NCBI GenBank assembly: GCA_905210485.1
Contig: CAJLXA010000036.1
Coordinates: 1-19,137 of the forward strand
From: an uncultured Eubacteriales bacterium
GTDB taxonomy: Bacteria; Bacillota; Clostridia; Oscillospirales; CAG-272
Direction of reading: 5' to 3'
Length of the DNA stretch: 19,137 nucleotides
The translations under genes and the position numbers were made by a program. Of the stretch, positions 6,945 to 14,551 are shown in pieces; the stretch's first letter is position 1; each line of letters starts with the position of its first letter. The notes below the pieces were generated by a model. The model was not told where the DNA came from and searched no databases. It saw only the letters and a list, made by a program, of their open reading frames with translations.

Positions 6945-9305
6945 TTACATATTTTGCTTATTCCAAAAGTCACGGATATAGCGTGAAAGAGAGGGCGCGT
7001 CCCCCACAAAACGCAGGCTGTGAAAATGCGTGGGCAGAATACGGCGATATACGGGTTCCGCAAAGCGGTCGTCGATCAGGACGATTACCCCGCGGTCATC
7101 GGTGCGACGTATCACGCGCCCTGCGGCCTGCAAAACGCGGTTCATACCGGGAAATACATAGGCAAATTCGCGGCCGCGCTCGTATTTTTCATCAAAATAC
7201 TCCCGCATGGCCTCGCGTTCCTCGGAAAGCGCCGGCAAACCGATGCCGATGACCACCGCTCCGATGAGGCGGGTTCCTGCAAGATCCACCCCCTCACCGA
7301 ATATACCGCCGGAAACGCAGAAGCCGATGAGGGAACGCCGCGGGTCTTCCGAAAACGCGTCAAGAAAAGCGGTGCGTTCCGCCGCGGTCATTGTGCGTTC
7401 CTGCCGGATAATGCGCACGCCAGGCATATGTCGCCCGGTATAAGCGGACAAAACCTCCATATAGGCAAAGGAGGGACAAAAGACCATGTAATTGCCGCCG
7501 CGAGCCTCCACCGTGCTTCGGATACATTCGTAGATTTCGGACAGCGTATCCTCGCGTTCCGCGGTACGCACGGATATTTTGTCCAGCACCGCCACCGCCA
7601 TCTGTTCCGCGGAAAAAGGCGAAGCGGTTTCCAGATATACGGCGTCGCGACCGCCGCCGAGCAGCGCCCCGTAATAGTCGGACGGCGTGAGCGTGGCGGA
7701 AAAAAAGACGGCGGCGCGACCGCAGGCGAGACGTGAAGACAAAACGCCGGAGGGATCGAGACAAACGACCTTGACGGTAAGCGCGCCGTCCCGTTCTGTG
7801 CAAAACATGGTATATTTCCGGTCATAGTGCGAAAGCCGGTTGAGAAACGCCGAAACCATGTAGAAAGCGCGGCGCAAAGCGGCGCGCGTATCGGGCGTGA
7901 AACTCTTGTCTTTCCGCGCATGGTCAAGCAGTGAAAGGAGAGCCGTAAAAAACGAAGAGCAGGAATACGGGAGATCGCGTCCGGCGTAAAAACGCGTTTT
8001 CACACCCCGCACATCACGCGTTTCCGCTCCGCGAAGATACGGCAGAAAAATTGAACGGAACTCATCTTTTTTCTCTTTGATTGTACCGTAAAGTTTACAT
8101 TTATCATCTAACAACGATAATAAATCATCGAAAAAGACGTCGCCGAACTCACCGGAATACATTTCCCGCGCCCGTTCGGCAAGGATATGCGCCTCATCGA
8201 CAAGAAAGGCATAGTCCCCCGTATGTCCGAAGAAACGGCGCATATATACATCGAGATCAAACAGATAATTGTAGTCGCAAATGACAACGTCGGCGAATTC
8301 GCAATAACGGAGGGTCAGTTCGTACGGACAAACGCCATACTGTATCGCAAAACGGCGGATATCCGCTTCGCCGACAACCGTTTTTTCTTCCGAAAGAAGT
8401 TTCAGCGCGGCCGCCGTTTCTTTCTTACCGTCCGAAAAACGGAAGCGGCAGGGGCGTTGCGGATCACGGCAATCGGCATGCCGGTGACATATTTTTTCTT
8501 TTGCCGTAACCACAACGCTGCGGACGGCCACCCCTTTTTCGCCGAACAGCGACAGCGTGTCTGCGGCGGCATATGCCGTTGTGGTTTTGGGCGTGAGGTA
8601 AAACACCTTTTCAATGTGACCGTGACCGAGCGCGCGAAGAGCGGGATACAGTACGGACACGGTCTTTCCGGTGCCGGTCGGCGCAACGGCAAACAGCCGC
8701 TCTCCGCGGCACAGCGTGCGGTAAACAGCAGTCATGAAATCCCGCTGTCCTTCCCGCGCGTGGGGATACGGAAAGGCCGCGGCGGCAAGCGTGGGCATAC
8801 GCACCGCCCGCCGCTCCGCCATCGGAGCCAGTTCCTCCGTCAGAGCCGTCATGATTTTTTCACGGAAGCGGCCGAGTTCTTCTTCCGTCGGCGTCTCGGT
8901 AAACGTAGCGGCCGCGTCGGTTTCCGGGTTGTAATAAATAACCGAAAGCGTATGGCAGGACGAAACGGAAAGAAGCGCGAGGAATCCCTCGGAACGGGCG
9001 CGTTTCACACGTTCGGGCGCCGGTTTTCCGGGGTCCTCCGTAACGGGTACAAGGCGTACGATACCGTTTTCCGTCCGCGCGTCGACCGGCACCGCAATAT
9101 GAAACGTAAACCCGGCGGTCTGAAGCGTGAGATCCGTATTTTCCGCCGAGGCCGCGCCCGTAAGACGGCGGCGCACGCCCGCGGCACATTCGCCGTCCGG
9201 CAAGGAAACGGGAGACGGAACGCCGGGGGAAAAGCGGCGCAGACACAACGTAATCAGTTCGTACGCCGTCAGAAAAACAGCGTTGTCGCTTTCACGGTAA
9301 GTCAT
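6945..9305 (-). CDS. Rad3/XPD/DinG-like Fe-S ATP-dependent DNA helicase
   Basis: This 786-residue superfamily 2 helicase is of the XPD/DinG type, which unwinds DNA 5'-to-3' during repair or resolution of unusual structures. A Q-motif Gln (about 187) precedes Walker A APTGTGKT (208-215) and TPKTTT. Four Fe-S cluster Cys lie at about 273, 279, 286 and 326. VICDYNYLFD and DEAH (370-373) follow. Motif III is FFSATLT (about 534-540), motif V GGIFGEGVDLAGTRL and motif VI QAAGRVIRR (726-734). All ATPase motifs look intact. Residues 1-165 resemble in position the PD-(D/E)XK-like N-domain found in clostridial relatives, but I cannot see its catalytic residues. The ATG at 9305 was chosen because AAGGAGG lies 7-8 bases upstream. 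The gene is monocistronic, with its own promoter and terminator. Confidence 0.93.
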   Translation of the reverse strand: MTYRESDNAVFLTAYELITLCLRRFSPGVPSPVSLPDGECAAGVRRRLTGAASAENTDLTLQTAGFTFHIAVPVDARTENGIVRLVPVTEDPGKPAPERVKRARSEGFLALLSVSSCHTLSVIYYNPETDAAATFTETPTEEELGRFREKIMTALTEELAPMAERRAVRMPTLAAAAFPYPHAREGQRDFMTAVYRTLCRGERLFAVAPTGTGKTVSVLYPALRALGHGHIEKVFYLTPKTTTAYAAADTLSLFGEKGVAVRSVVVTAKEKICHRHADCRDPQRPCRFRFSDGKKETAAALKLLSEEKTVVGEADIRRFAIQYGVCPYELTLRYCEFADVVICDYNYLFDLDVYMRRFFGHTGDYAFLVDEAHILAERAREMYSGEFGDVFFDDLLSLLDDKCKLYGTIKEKKDEFRSIFLPYLRGAETRDVRGVKTRFYAGRDLPYSCSSFFTALLSLLDHARKDKSFTPDTRAALRRAFYMVSAFLNRLSHYDRKYTMFCTERDGALTVKVVCLDPSGVLSSRLACGRAAVFFSATLTPSDYYGALLGGGRDAVYLETASPFSAEQMAVAVLDKISVRTAEREDTLSEIYECIRSTVEARGGNYMVFCPSFAYMEVLSAYTGRHMPGVRIIRQERTMTAAERTAFLDAFSEDPRRSLIGFCVSGGIFGEGVDLAGTRLIGAVVIGIGLPALSEEREAMREYFDEKYERGREFAYVFPGMNRVLQAAGRVIRRTDDRGVIVLIDDRFAEPVYRRILPTHFHSLRFVGDAPSLSRYIRDFWNKQNM

Positions 9306-9359
9306 GCTCTTCCCTCCTTTTCCCGGCGGCACGCACCGCAGTATATATTTTATCACCTA

Positions 9360-9388
9360 ATTGTACCACGCTTCCCCGCGGAAGTCAA
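9360..9388 (-). promoter_or_regulatory. Sigma-A promoter for the helicase gene
   Basis: Read leftward: TTGACT -35 (9388-9383), 17-base spacer, TACAAT -10 (9365-9360). The predicted start is near 9353, about 48 bases before the ATG at 9305. Confidence 0.85.
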
Positions 9389-9440
9389 TCGCCGAAAGAC
9401 GCGCCCGCGCAAAAAAACACGGGAAATTTGTCCGCGAATC

Positions 9441-9469
9441 TTGACAGAGCGCAGGGGATAGATTATAAT
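9441..9469 (+). promoter_or_regulatory. Perfect-consensus sigma-A promoter of the kinase-argS-yebC operon
   Basis: TTGACA (9441-9446), a 17-base spacer and TATAAT (9464-9469) match the sigma-A consensus exactly. The predicted start is near 9476, leaving a ~40-base leader before the ATG at 9516. It points away from the helicase promoter, with about 50 bases between the two -35 boxes. Confidence 0.95.
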
Positions 9470-9515
9470 AGAATAGTTATTTATGTCTTTATATGTTTAC
9501 TTTCGGAGGAACGGT

Positions 9516-10337
9516 ATGGAACTCAAGATCAGCCTCACCGGCGACCTCGGCAGCGGTAAGAGTACGGTTTCCGATCTTATCGTGCGTCTGACGGGCGCGG
9601 AATATTATTCAACGGGACGCATCTGCCGCGCCATCGCGGACAAGCACGGCATCGACGTCGTGGCAATGAATCGCTACATGGAAACACATCCCGAGATCGA
9701 CAAAGAGATCGACGACGGCATTGCCGCCCTCTCCGATGTCGACCGGAAAATGATCATCGACTCCCGCATGGCGTGGCATTTTGTCCGCGACACGTTCCGC
9801 CTCTATCTGTCCGTTGATCCCGACGTCAGCGCCGCGCGGATATTTGCGGCCGGCCGCTCCACCGAGAACTTTTCGACCGTAGAGGAAACGGCAAAAAAGA
9901 TTGCCGAACGCAAGGAAAGCGAGAAGCGGCGCTATCTCGATCTTTATCACGTCGATTATACCGATCTTTCCAATTATTCGCTTGTGGTCGACACCACATA
10001 CGCCACGCCGACCGAAGTCGCCGAACTTGTACTGTCGGTAGCGGAGGAATGGGAACGCGATCACAAAATAAAGCGCGCCTATATCTGTCCGTCGCGCCTC
10101 TACTATCCCGAAGAGGGCGCCCCGCTCGATTATGTCCACGACCTTGCCTGCCGCCTTGATCTCGCGGAAGAAATTCCGCCGGTGACGGTCGTGGAAGACA
10201 ACGGTAAATTCTATGTGACGGAAGGCACGCCCTCCGCCCTTGCCTATTCTTTAAACGACGCCGTGTTTGTCCCCTGCCTTCTGAAAAAAGGCAAGAAAAA
10301 CGACGGCGATTACGTACAGATCAAGAATTCACTCTGA
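9516..10337 (+). CDS. Cytidylate-kinase-family P-loop protein with C-terminal ParB/Srx-like extension
   Basis: The 273-residue protein has two parts. Residues 1-178 resemble archaeal-type CMP kinases. Walker A is GDLGSGKST (9-17), then YYSTGRICRAIADKHG (30-45), HPEIDKEID (58-66), IIDSRMAWHF (80-89, in place of the usual GR-containing block) and DTTYATPTEVAE. Residues ~183-273 form an extension not present in CMP kinases. Its pattern (ICPSRLYYP, then PPVTVVEDNGKFYVTEG, then FVPCLL) is reminiscent of the ParB/sulfiredoxin fold, whose core reads as a Pro-rich entry, a strand pair, Y-x-V-x-D/E-G, a helix and a VP strand. That assignment is tentative. The ATG at 9516 has GGAGGA 5 bases upstream. 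It is the first gene of the operon and argS begins 12 bases after its stop. Phosphoryl transfer is likely, but the substrate is unknown. Confidence 0.8.
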   Translation: MELKISLTGDLGSGKSTVSDLIVRLTGAEYYSTGRICRAIADKHGIDVVAMNRYMETHPEIDKEIDDGIAALSDVDRKMIIDSRMAWHFVRDTFRLYLSVDPDVSAARIFAAGRSTENFSTVEETAKKIAERKESEKRRYLDLYHVDYTDLSNYSLVVDTTYATPTEVAELVLSVAEEWERDHKIKRAYICPSRLYYPEEGAPLDYVHDLACRLDLAEEIPPVTVVEDNGKFYVTEGTPSALAYSLNDAVFVPCLLKKGKKNDGDYVQIKNSL

Positions 10338-10349
10338 AAGGAACGCGCC

Positions 10350-12068
10350 ATGCTGGTACTGAAAAAACAAGCCGCCGCGGGAATCCTCGCGGCCATTCAA
10401 AAAGAATTCGGCGAAACGACCCTGACCGAAAACGACATCCTGCCGATGCTTGAATATCCTCCCGACAGCACAATGGGCGACCTTGCGCTTCCCTCCTTCA
10501 AACTGTCGCGCGCATTGCGCCGTTCCCCTGTCGAGATCGCCGCAAAAATTGCCGGCGCTTTCTCCTCTCCCGACTTTCTTTCGGCCGAAGCGGTCAACGG
10601 TTACCTGAATCTCAGACTGAACCCCGCAGTCCTTTCGCGCCGTATTCTCGGCGAGATCGCCGAAAAAGGCGAAAATTACGGCTCCCCGATGTGCGGCGCC
10701 GGTAAAACCGTCGTCCTTGATTATTCTTCCCCCAACGTGGCCAAACCGTTTCATATCGGTCACCTCGGCACGACGGTGATCGGCCATTCCCTGAAACTGT
10801 TGCATCAGTTCGCAGGATACCACTGTATCGGTATCAACCATCTCGGCGACTGGGGCACGCAGTTCGGCAAACTGATCGTCGCCTACCGCCGCTGGGGTTC
10901 ACGCGAGGAAGTCGAAAAGAAAGAAATCGACGAACTTGTCCGCCTTTATGTGAAATTTCACGCGGAAGCGGAAAAGGACCCGTCGCTGAACGATGAAGCG
11001 CGCGCCGAATTCAAAAAGCTGGAAGCCCACGATCCCGACAACATCGCCCTTTGGAAATGGTTTATCGAAATCAGCCTGCGCGAATACAAAAAAACCTACG
11101 ATATGCTCGGCATTACGTTTGACAGTTATGCCGGCGAGAGTTTTTACACCGATAAAATGCCGGCTCAGATCGAGATTCTGAAGGAAAAGAATCTGCTGAC
11201 GGTCGATGACGGCGCGTCGGTCGTCAACCTTGACAAATGGAATATGCCCGTGTGCCTGATCCTGAAGCGCGACGGCAGTACGCTGTATCCGACGCGCGAC
11301 ATTGCCGCCGCGGTCTACCGTAAAGAGCACTACCACTTTGACAAATGCATCTATGTCACTTCGGCCGGCCAGTCCCTGCACTTTGCCCAATGGTTCAAGG
11401 TTCTGGAACTGATGGGATATGACTGGTATAACGAGCTTGTCCATGTTCCGTACGGAACGGTCAGCATCAACGGCGAAAAACTGGCAACACGCACCGGCAA
11501 CGTCATTCTTTTAAAAGACCTGTTCCGCATCGCCATCGAAAAAGTGACCGGCGTCATGGAAGAAAAGAATCCCGCGCTTAAAGGACGCAGCGATATTGCG
11601 GAAGCCGTCGGCATCGGCGCGGTCATCTTCTACTATCTCTCCAACAACCGTATGCGCGACATCAATTTTGTGATGGACGACGCGCTTTCTTTTGACGGCA
11701 ACACAGGGCCCTATGCACAATACACCTATGCGCGCACCTGCAGCGTGCTTGAACGCGCCGGTGATTTTGCCCCGGTCTTCGCCCCGGAAAACGGCATGCC
11801 CGGAGCGGAAGAAACGGCTTTGGTCAAGGTGCTTGCCACCTTCCCGGAAAGAATTCTCTCGGCGCTTGCCGATTACGAGCCGTCCGTGGTAACGCGTTTT
11901 ATTCTTGATCTCTGCACCGCGTTTAACCGGTTCTATCACGAATGTCCCATTCTGAACTGCGCCGATCCTTCCGTGAAAAACTACCGATTGTCGCTTGTGC
12001 GCGCCGCCAATACCGTTCTCGGCCGCGCCCTGACGCTGATCTGTATGAAAAAGACCGAAAGGATCTGA
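10350..12068 (+). CDS. argS: Arginyl-tRNA synthetase
   Basis: This class I aminoacyl-tRNA synthetase charges tRNA-Arg with arginine in the cytosol. It has 572 residues, within the normal range. The N-terminal additional domain (about 1-115) contains GDLALPSFKLSRALR. The Rossmann fold follows with YSSPNVAKPFHIGHLGTT, holding a full HIGH signature at 135-138. The region LNHLGDWGTQFGKLI has the variant INHLGDWGTQFGKLI here. The KMSKS-equivalent loop is GEKLATRTGN at 375-384, as is usual for ArgRS. The anticodon-binding DALR domain starts around YAQYTYARTCSVLERAG and runs to the end. AAAGGA lies 7 bases before the ATG, and the 12-base gap behind the kinase gene indicates co-transcription. Nothing appears truncated. 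Confidence 0.97.
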   Translation: MLVLKKQAAAGILAAIQKEFGETTLTENDILPMLEYPPDSTMGDLALPSFKLSRALRRSPVEIAAKIAGAFSSPDFLSAEAVNGYLNLRLNPAVLSRRILGEIAEKGENYGSPMCGAGKTVVLDYSSPNVAKPFHIGHLGTTVIGHSLKLLHQFAGYHCIGINHLGDWGTQFGKLIVAYRRWGSREEVEKKEIDELVRLYVKFHAEAEKDPSLNDEARAEFKKLEAHDPDNIALWKWFIEISLREYKKTYDMLGITFDSYAGESFYTDKMPAQIEILKEKNLLTVDDGASVVNLDKWNMPVCLILKRDGSTLYPTRDIAAAVYRKEHYHFDKCIYVTSAGQSLHFAQWFKVLELMGYDWYNELVHVPYGTVSINGEKLATRTGNVILLKDLFRIAIEKVTGVMEEKNPALKGRSDIAEAVGIGAVIFYYLSNNRMRDINFVMDDALSFDGNTGPYAQYTYARTCSVLERAGDFAPVFAPENGMPGAEETALVKVLATFPERILSALADYEPSVVTRFILDLCTAFNRFYHECPILNCADPSVKNYRLSLVRAANTVLGRALTLICMKKTERI

Positions 12069-12122
12069 GCCGCATCTCATCAACACCATAAAATATAAGA
12101 AAACCGAAAAGAGGAACACATT

Positions 12123-12854
12123 ATGTCAGGACACAGCAAGTGGAACAACATCAAACGGAAAAAAGAAAAAACCGACGCGCAAAAGGCCAAGGTCTTTACA
12201 AAAATCGGTAAGGAAATGGCCGTTGCCATCAAGGAGGGCGGCGCCAATCCGAACTCCAACTCCAAACTGCGCGAACTGATCGCCAAGGCCAAAGCCAATA
12301 ACGTACCGAACGACAACATCGACCGTATCATCAAGAAATTTTCCGCAGATAACAACATCAATTATGAAGAGATCACCTACGAAGGCTACGGCCCCGCAGG
12401 CGTTGCCGTCATTGTGGAAACCACCACCGACAACCGCAACCGTACCGCCGGCAACGTGCGCTCGTATTTTTCAAAATTCGGCGGAAATCTCGGCAGTACC
12501 GGATGCGTCGGCTTCCTCTTTGAAGATAAAGGCGTCATCATCATTACGGATGAAGACGGCGAGATCGACGAAGAAAAGTTGATGGAAGCCGCCCTTGAAG
12601 CGGGCGCTACCGACTTCAGCGCGGACGACGGTCTTTATGAAATCTATACCGAAACCGACGACGTGACCGCTATCGCGGAAGCGCTTGAAAAACAGGGTTA
12701 CAAAGCGGACTCCGCCGAAGCGGCCAAAGTTCCGACCACCTACACGACGATCACGGACGAAGACGCCATCCGCCATATGTCGCTTCTTCTCGAAAAACTC
12801 GACGATGACGATGACGTTATCAACGTCTATCACAACTGGGAAAACGAACAGTAA
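12123..12854 (+). CDS. YebC/PmpR-family protein
   Basis: This 243-residue protein belongs to the YebC/PmpR/TACO1 family. Members were long annotated as transcriptional regulators. More recent work links several to relief of ribosome stalling during translation of difficult (for example proline-rich) sequences. The hallmark start MSGHSKWNNIKRKKEKTDAQ is present, followed by FTKIGKEMAVAIKEGG and AKANNVPNDNIDRIIKK. The central YEGYGPAGVAVIVE and RNRTAGNVRSYFSKFGGNLG segments follow, and the C-terminus is acidic. GAGGAA lies 6 bases before the ATG. It sits 54 bases after argS with no terminator seen, so it is likely co-transcribed with it. That context with a tRNA synthetase suits a translation role. 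Length and motifs are typical. Which subgroup (YebC1 or YebC2-like) was not determined. Confidence 0.95.
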   Translation: MSGHSKWNNIKRKKEKTDAQKAKVFTKIGKEMAVAIKEGGANPNSNSKLRELIAKAKANNVPNDNIDRIIKKFSADNNINYEEITYEGYGPAGVAVIVETTTDNRNRTAGNVRSYFSKFGGNLGSTGCVGFLFEDKGVIIITDEDGEIDEEKLMEAALEAGATDFSADDGLYEIYTETDDVTAIAEALEKQGYKADSAEAAKVPTTYTTITDEDAIRHMSLLLEKLDDDDDVINVYHNWENEQ

Positions 12855-12856
12855 TC

Positions 12857-13660
12857 ATGCGTTTTTCTCTGCCCTACGACCATATTCTGACCGCCGCCTC
12901 ACTGACGGGGAAATCGGTCTATGCCATTCTGACTGCCGCAAAATCGCTCGGTTTTGACGGGGTAGACATGGAAAGCGGCCGTCTCAACGCCGATACGGAA
13001 AAGATGCTCGCCGATGTCCGGCGCGCCGATATGCGTGTATTTTCGCTGTCCCTCCCCGTCGACACGTCCTCGGAAGAAGCCATAGACGCGGTGGCACAGA
13101 CTGTCCGCCTTGGGGAAATGCACGGAATTCACCACATAACGCTTCTCCCCTGCCATACAAAGGCTTCATCCGACACGCTTGCCGAAACGGCGGCGTTCTG
13201 TGACGCCGCGGCGGCCACGGCGACGGCGTGCGGCGTTCACCTGTCGGTTATGAATCTTTCACTGGAGATAGCCTCCGTCCGCACAACGAAAGATTTTTCC
13301 GCGCTCGCCGATCTGTCGGACAGGATCACCTTTACCGTGCACACGGGAAATCTGTTCCGTCTCGGCGAAGACCCGACGGAAAGCGTTTTACCGCTTCTTA
13401 AGCGCACCGCGCGCCTCATTCTTTCCGATGTTACGGCCGAAGAGCGCACATACGGCGATACCCCCGCCTATAAAAAAGACGACCGCTATTACTATCCCTG
13501 CCCGGTAGGCTTCGGCGACGTGGGATACGGAAAACTTCTTCCGCTCCTTAAAGAACGGCATTACAACGGTATTTTGACCTGCGAGCACTATCTGTGCGAC
13601 GATACGACGCACTGTATCGGCGCGGACGCAGACTTTCTTCTGAAAACGCTGAAGTTATAA
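12857..13660 (+). CDS. Sugar phosphate isomerase/epimerase-like TIM-barrel protein
   Basis: This 267-residue protein resembles the xylose-isomerase-like TIM barrel family (AP_endonuc_2; IolE/Hyi/epimerase relatives), whose members use a divalent metal to isomerise sugars or related compounds. Family-like blocks include LGFDGVDMES (31-40), HGIHHITLLPC (89-99), TVHTGNLFRLGEDP (160-173), LILSDVTAEE, PVGFGDVGYGKLLPLLKE (216-233) and NGILTCEHY. Some usual metal-ligand positions differ. The Asp of the DtGH-type block is His162, and the Glu of the iEn-type block is not obvious (VMNLSLEIAS). Its ATG lies 2 bases after the yebC stop and has no convincing Shine-Dalgarno sequence, so translation is probably coupled to yebC. 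A specific reaction cannot be assigned, and a non-catalytic or altered-metal role is possible. Confidence 0.75.
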   Translation: MRFSLPYDHILTAASLTGKSVYAILTAAKSLGFDGVDMESGRLNADTEKMLADVRRADMRVFSLSLPVDTSSEEAIDAVAQTVRLGEMHGIHHITLLPCHTKASSDTLAETAAFCDAAAATATACGVHLSVMNLSLEIASVRTTKDFSALADLSDRITFTVHTGNLFRLGEDPTESVLPLLKRTARLILSDVTAEERTYGDTPAYKKDDRYYYPCPVGFGDVGYGKLLPLLKERHYNGILTCEHYLCDDTTHCIGADADFLLKTLKL

Positions 13661-13701
13661 AAGCGCCGAAAGTGCAAATATAAGCTTACATTTCAACATG
13701 T

Positions 13702-13728
13702 AGCGGAGCGGGAGTACCCCGCTCCGCT
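13702..13728 (+). terminator. GC-rich hairpin after the argS-yebC operon, probable terminator
   Basis: AGCGGAGCGGG (13702-13712) pairs perfectly with CCCGCTCCGCT (13718-13728) across a 5-base loop. The tail TCTGTT is weakly T-rich, so termination may be partial. Confidence 0.65.
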
Positions 13729-13763
13729 TCTGTTCCGGCAATGACCGCATCGGAGATAATCCT

Positions 13764-14309
13764 ATGACAAACGAAAAATCTGCGCAGAATTCCTATCCGC
13801 CCGTCCTCTTTGTTTTCCGGCGGAATATATTCCTTACCGGGTCGCTTTCGGGAAGCGGACTTACAGTCACCGACAGCGGCGAATACATGGCCGCCGGGCG
13901 CCGCTACCGTGAAGAACCGTTTCTTTCACCCGTATCGGAACATCTTCTGTGCCTCAGCGCAACAGATACTCCGCTGACCTTTGACGCGCTTCTTCTCCTG
14001 TTTCTGCACGGCAATGAAGAAACGCGTATGGCCGTCGCCTGCCTGATGGCGCGGGATCCGCAATCGCTTTACAATGCTTTTGCCGACGGCGTTATACGCG
14101 ACCGCGACGCATATCTTTTATTCTATATGTGGATATGCCCTTCGTTTCTCCCCGCCGATATGCGCGGAAAACGTCGTCACACCGCCGACTTTTCGGCATA
14201 TGCAACCGAAGACGCCGTTCTTATCCGCCTGTTTCTTCTTTTGCGCCAACGCCTGCAGGCAACCGAGCAACATTTTTCCCGCACCGTCAGAGCATGTCAT
14301 CCGTTCTGA
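13764..14309 (+). CDS. Hypothetical protein, 181 residues
   Basis: I do not recognise this protein. It begins MTNEKSAQNSYPPVLFVFRRNIFLTGSL, with a short hydrophobic stretch near residues 14-26. There is no convincing signal peptide because charged residues follow at once. A Gly/Ser-rich patch (about 26-40) precedes a mostly helical, Leu/Phe-rich region (about 68-170) containing LLLLFLHGNEETRMAVACLMA and AYLLFYMWICPSF. There are no catalytic-looking motifs. GGAGA lies 7-8 bases before the ATG. The gene sits alone between the hairpin at 13702-13728 and the strong terminator at 14332-14375, and no clear sigma-A promoter is visible, so it may depend on read-through from upstream. Third-position GC and codon choice look like those of its neighbours, which supports a real gene. 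Confidence 0.65.
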   Translation: MTNEKSAQNSYPPVLFVFRRNIFLTGSLSGSGLTVTDSGEYMAAGRRYREEPFLSPVSEHLLCLSATDTPLTFDALLLLFLHGNEETRMAVACLMARDPQSLYNAFADGVIRDRDAYLLFYMWICPSFLPADMRGKRRHTADFSAYATEDAVLIRLFLLLRQRLQATEQHFSRTVRACHPF

Positions 14310-14331
14310 CGCATAACTTCCCGAAAAACAG

Positions 14332-14375
14332 AATCCGGGGCGGTTTCCTTTACGGAATATCCGCCCCGGATTTTT
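14332..14375. terminator. Bidirectional terminator between hypothetical gene and deoR-family gene
   Basis: AATCCGGGGCGG (14332-14343) pairs with CCGCCCCGGATT (14361-14372), with a further TTCC/GGAA inner pairing in the 17-base loop. TTTTT follows rightward (14371-14375). On the minus strand the hairpin is followed by CTGTTTTTC, so it can also end the leftward regulator transcript. In that case the regulator mRNA has a ~180-base 3' tail in which I see no gene. Confidence 0.85.
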
Positions 14376-14551
14376 ATATCCGTTTTGCCTGTACCGCGGT
14401 CGGTATGCGCCGCAAGACCGCCTTTTACCGCCGTTTTCTTTTGCTTTTTCCGGTCAATCGCATCAGTGAAAATATACCGGTTATCCGTTTGCGTTCCCGT
14501 CTCCCATATTGCCGCCTGTTCCTTTTACGCCCGGAAACCGCCGGTTGACCG

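Noticed and set aside
6786..6986. A 66-residue rightward frame between the fur promoter and the helicase 3' end
   Set aside because: It has a non-ATG start without a ribosome binding site, runs straight through the 17-bp terminator stem, and enters the helicase coding region antisense.
8187..9461. A 424-residue rightward open frame opposite the helicase
   Set aside because: It is antisense to a helicase with all its motifs intact, is rich in Arg and aromatic residues, and runs through the helicase promoter. It is a by-product of GC-rich codon use.
14376..14551. Frames in the ~175-base stretch after the deoR-family stop, including an Arg/Lys-rich minus-strand frame of up to 78 residues
   Set aside because: The basic frame overlaps the regulator's own coding sequence and has no ribosome binding site. 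The only AGG-preceded ATG nearby gives an 8-residue peptide. I regard the stretch as the regulator's 3' untranslated tail.
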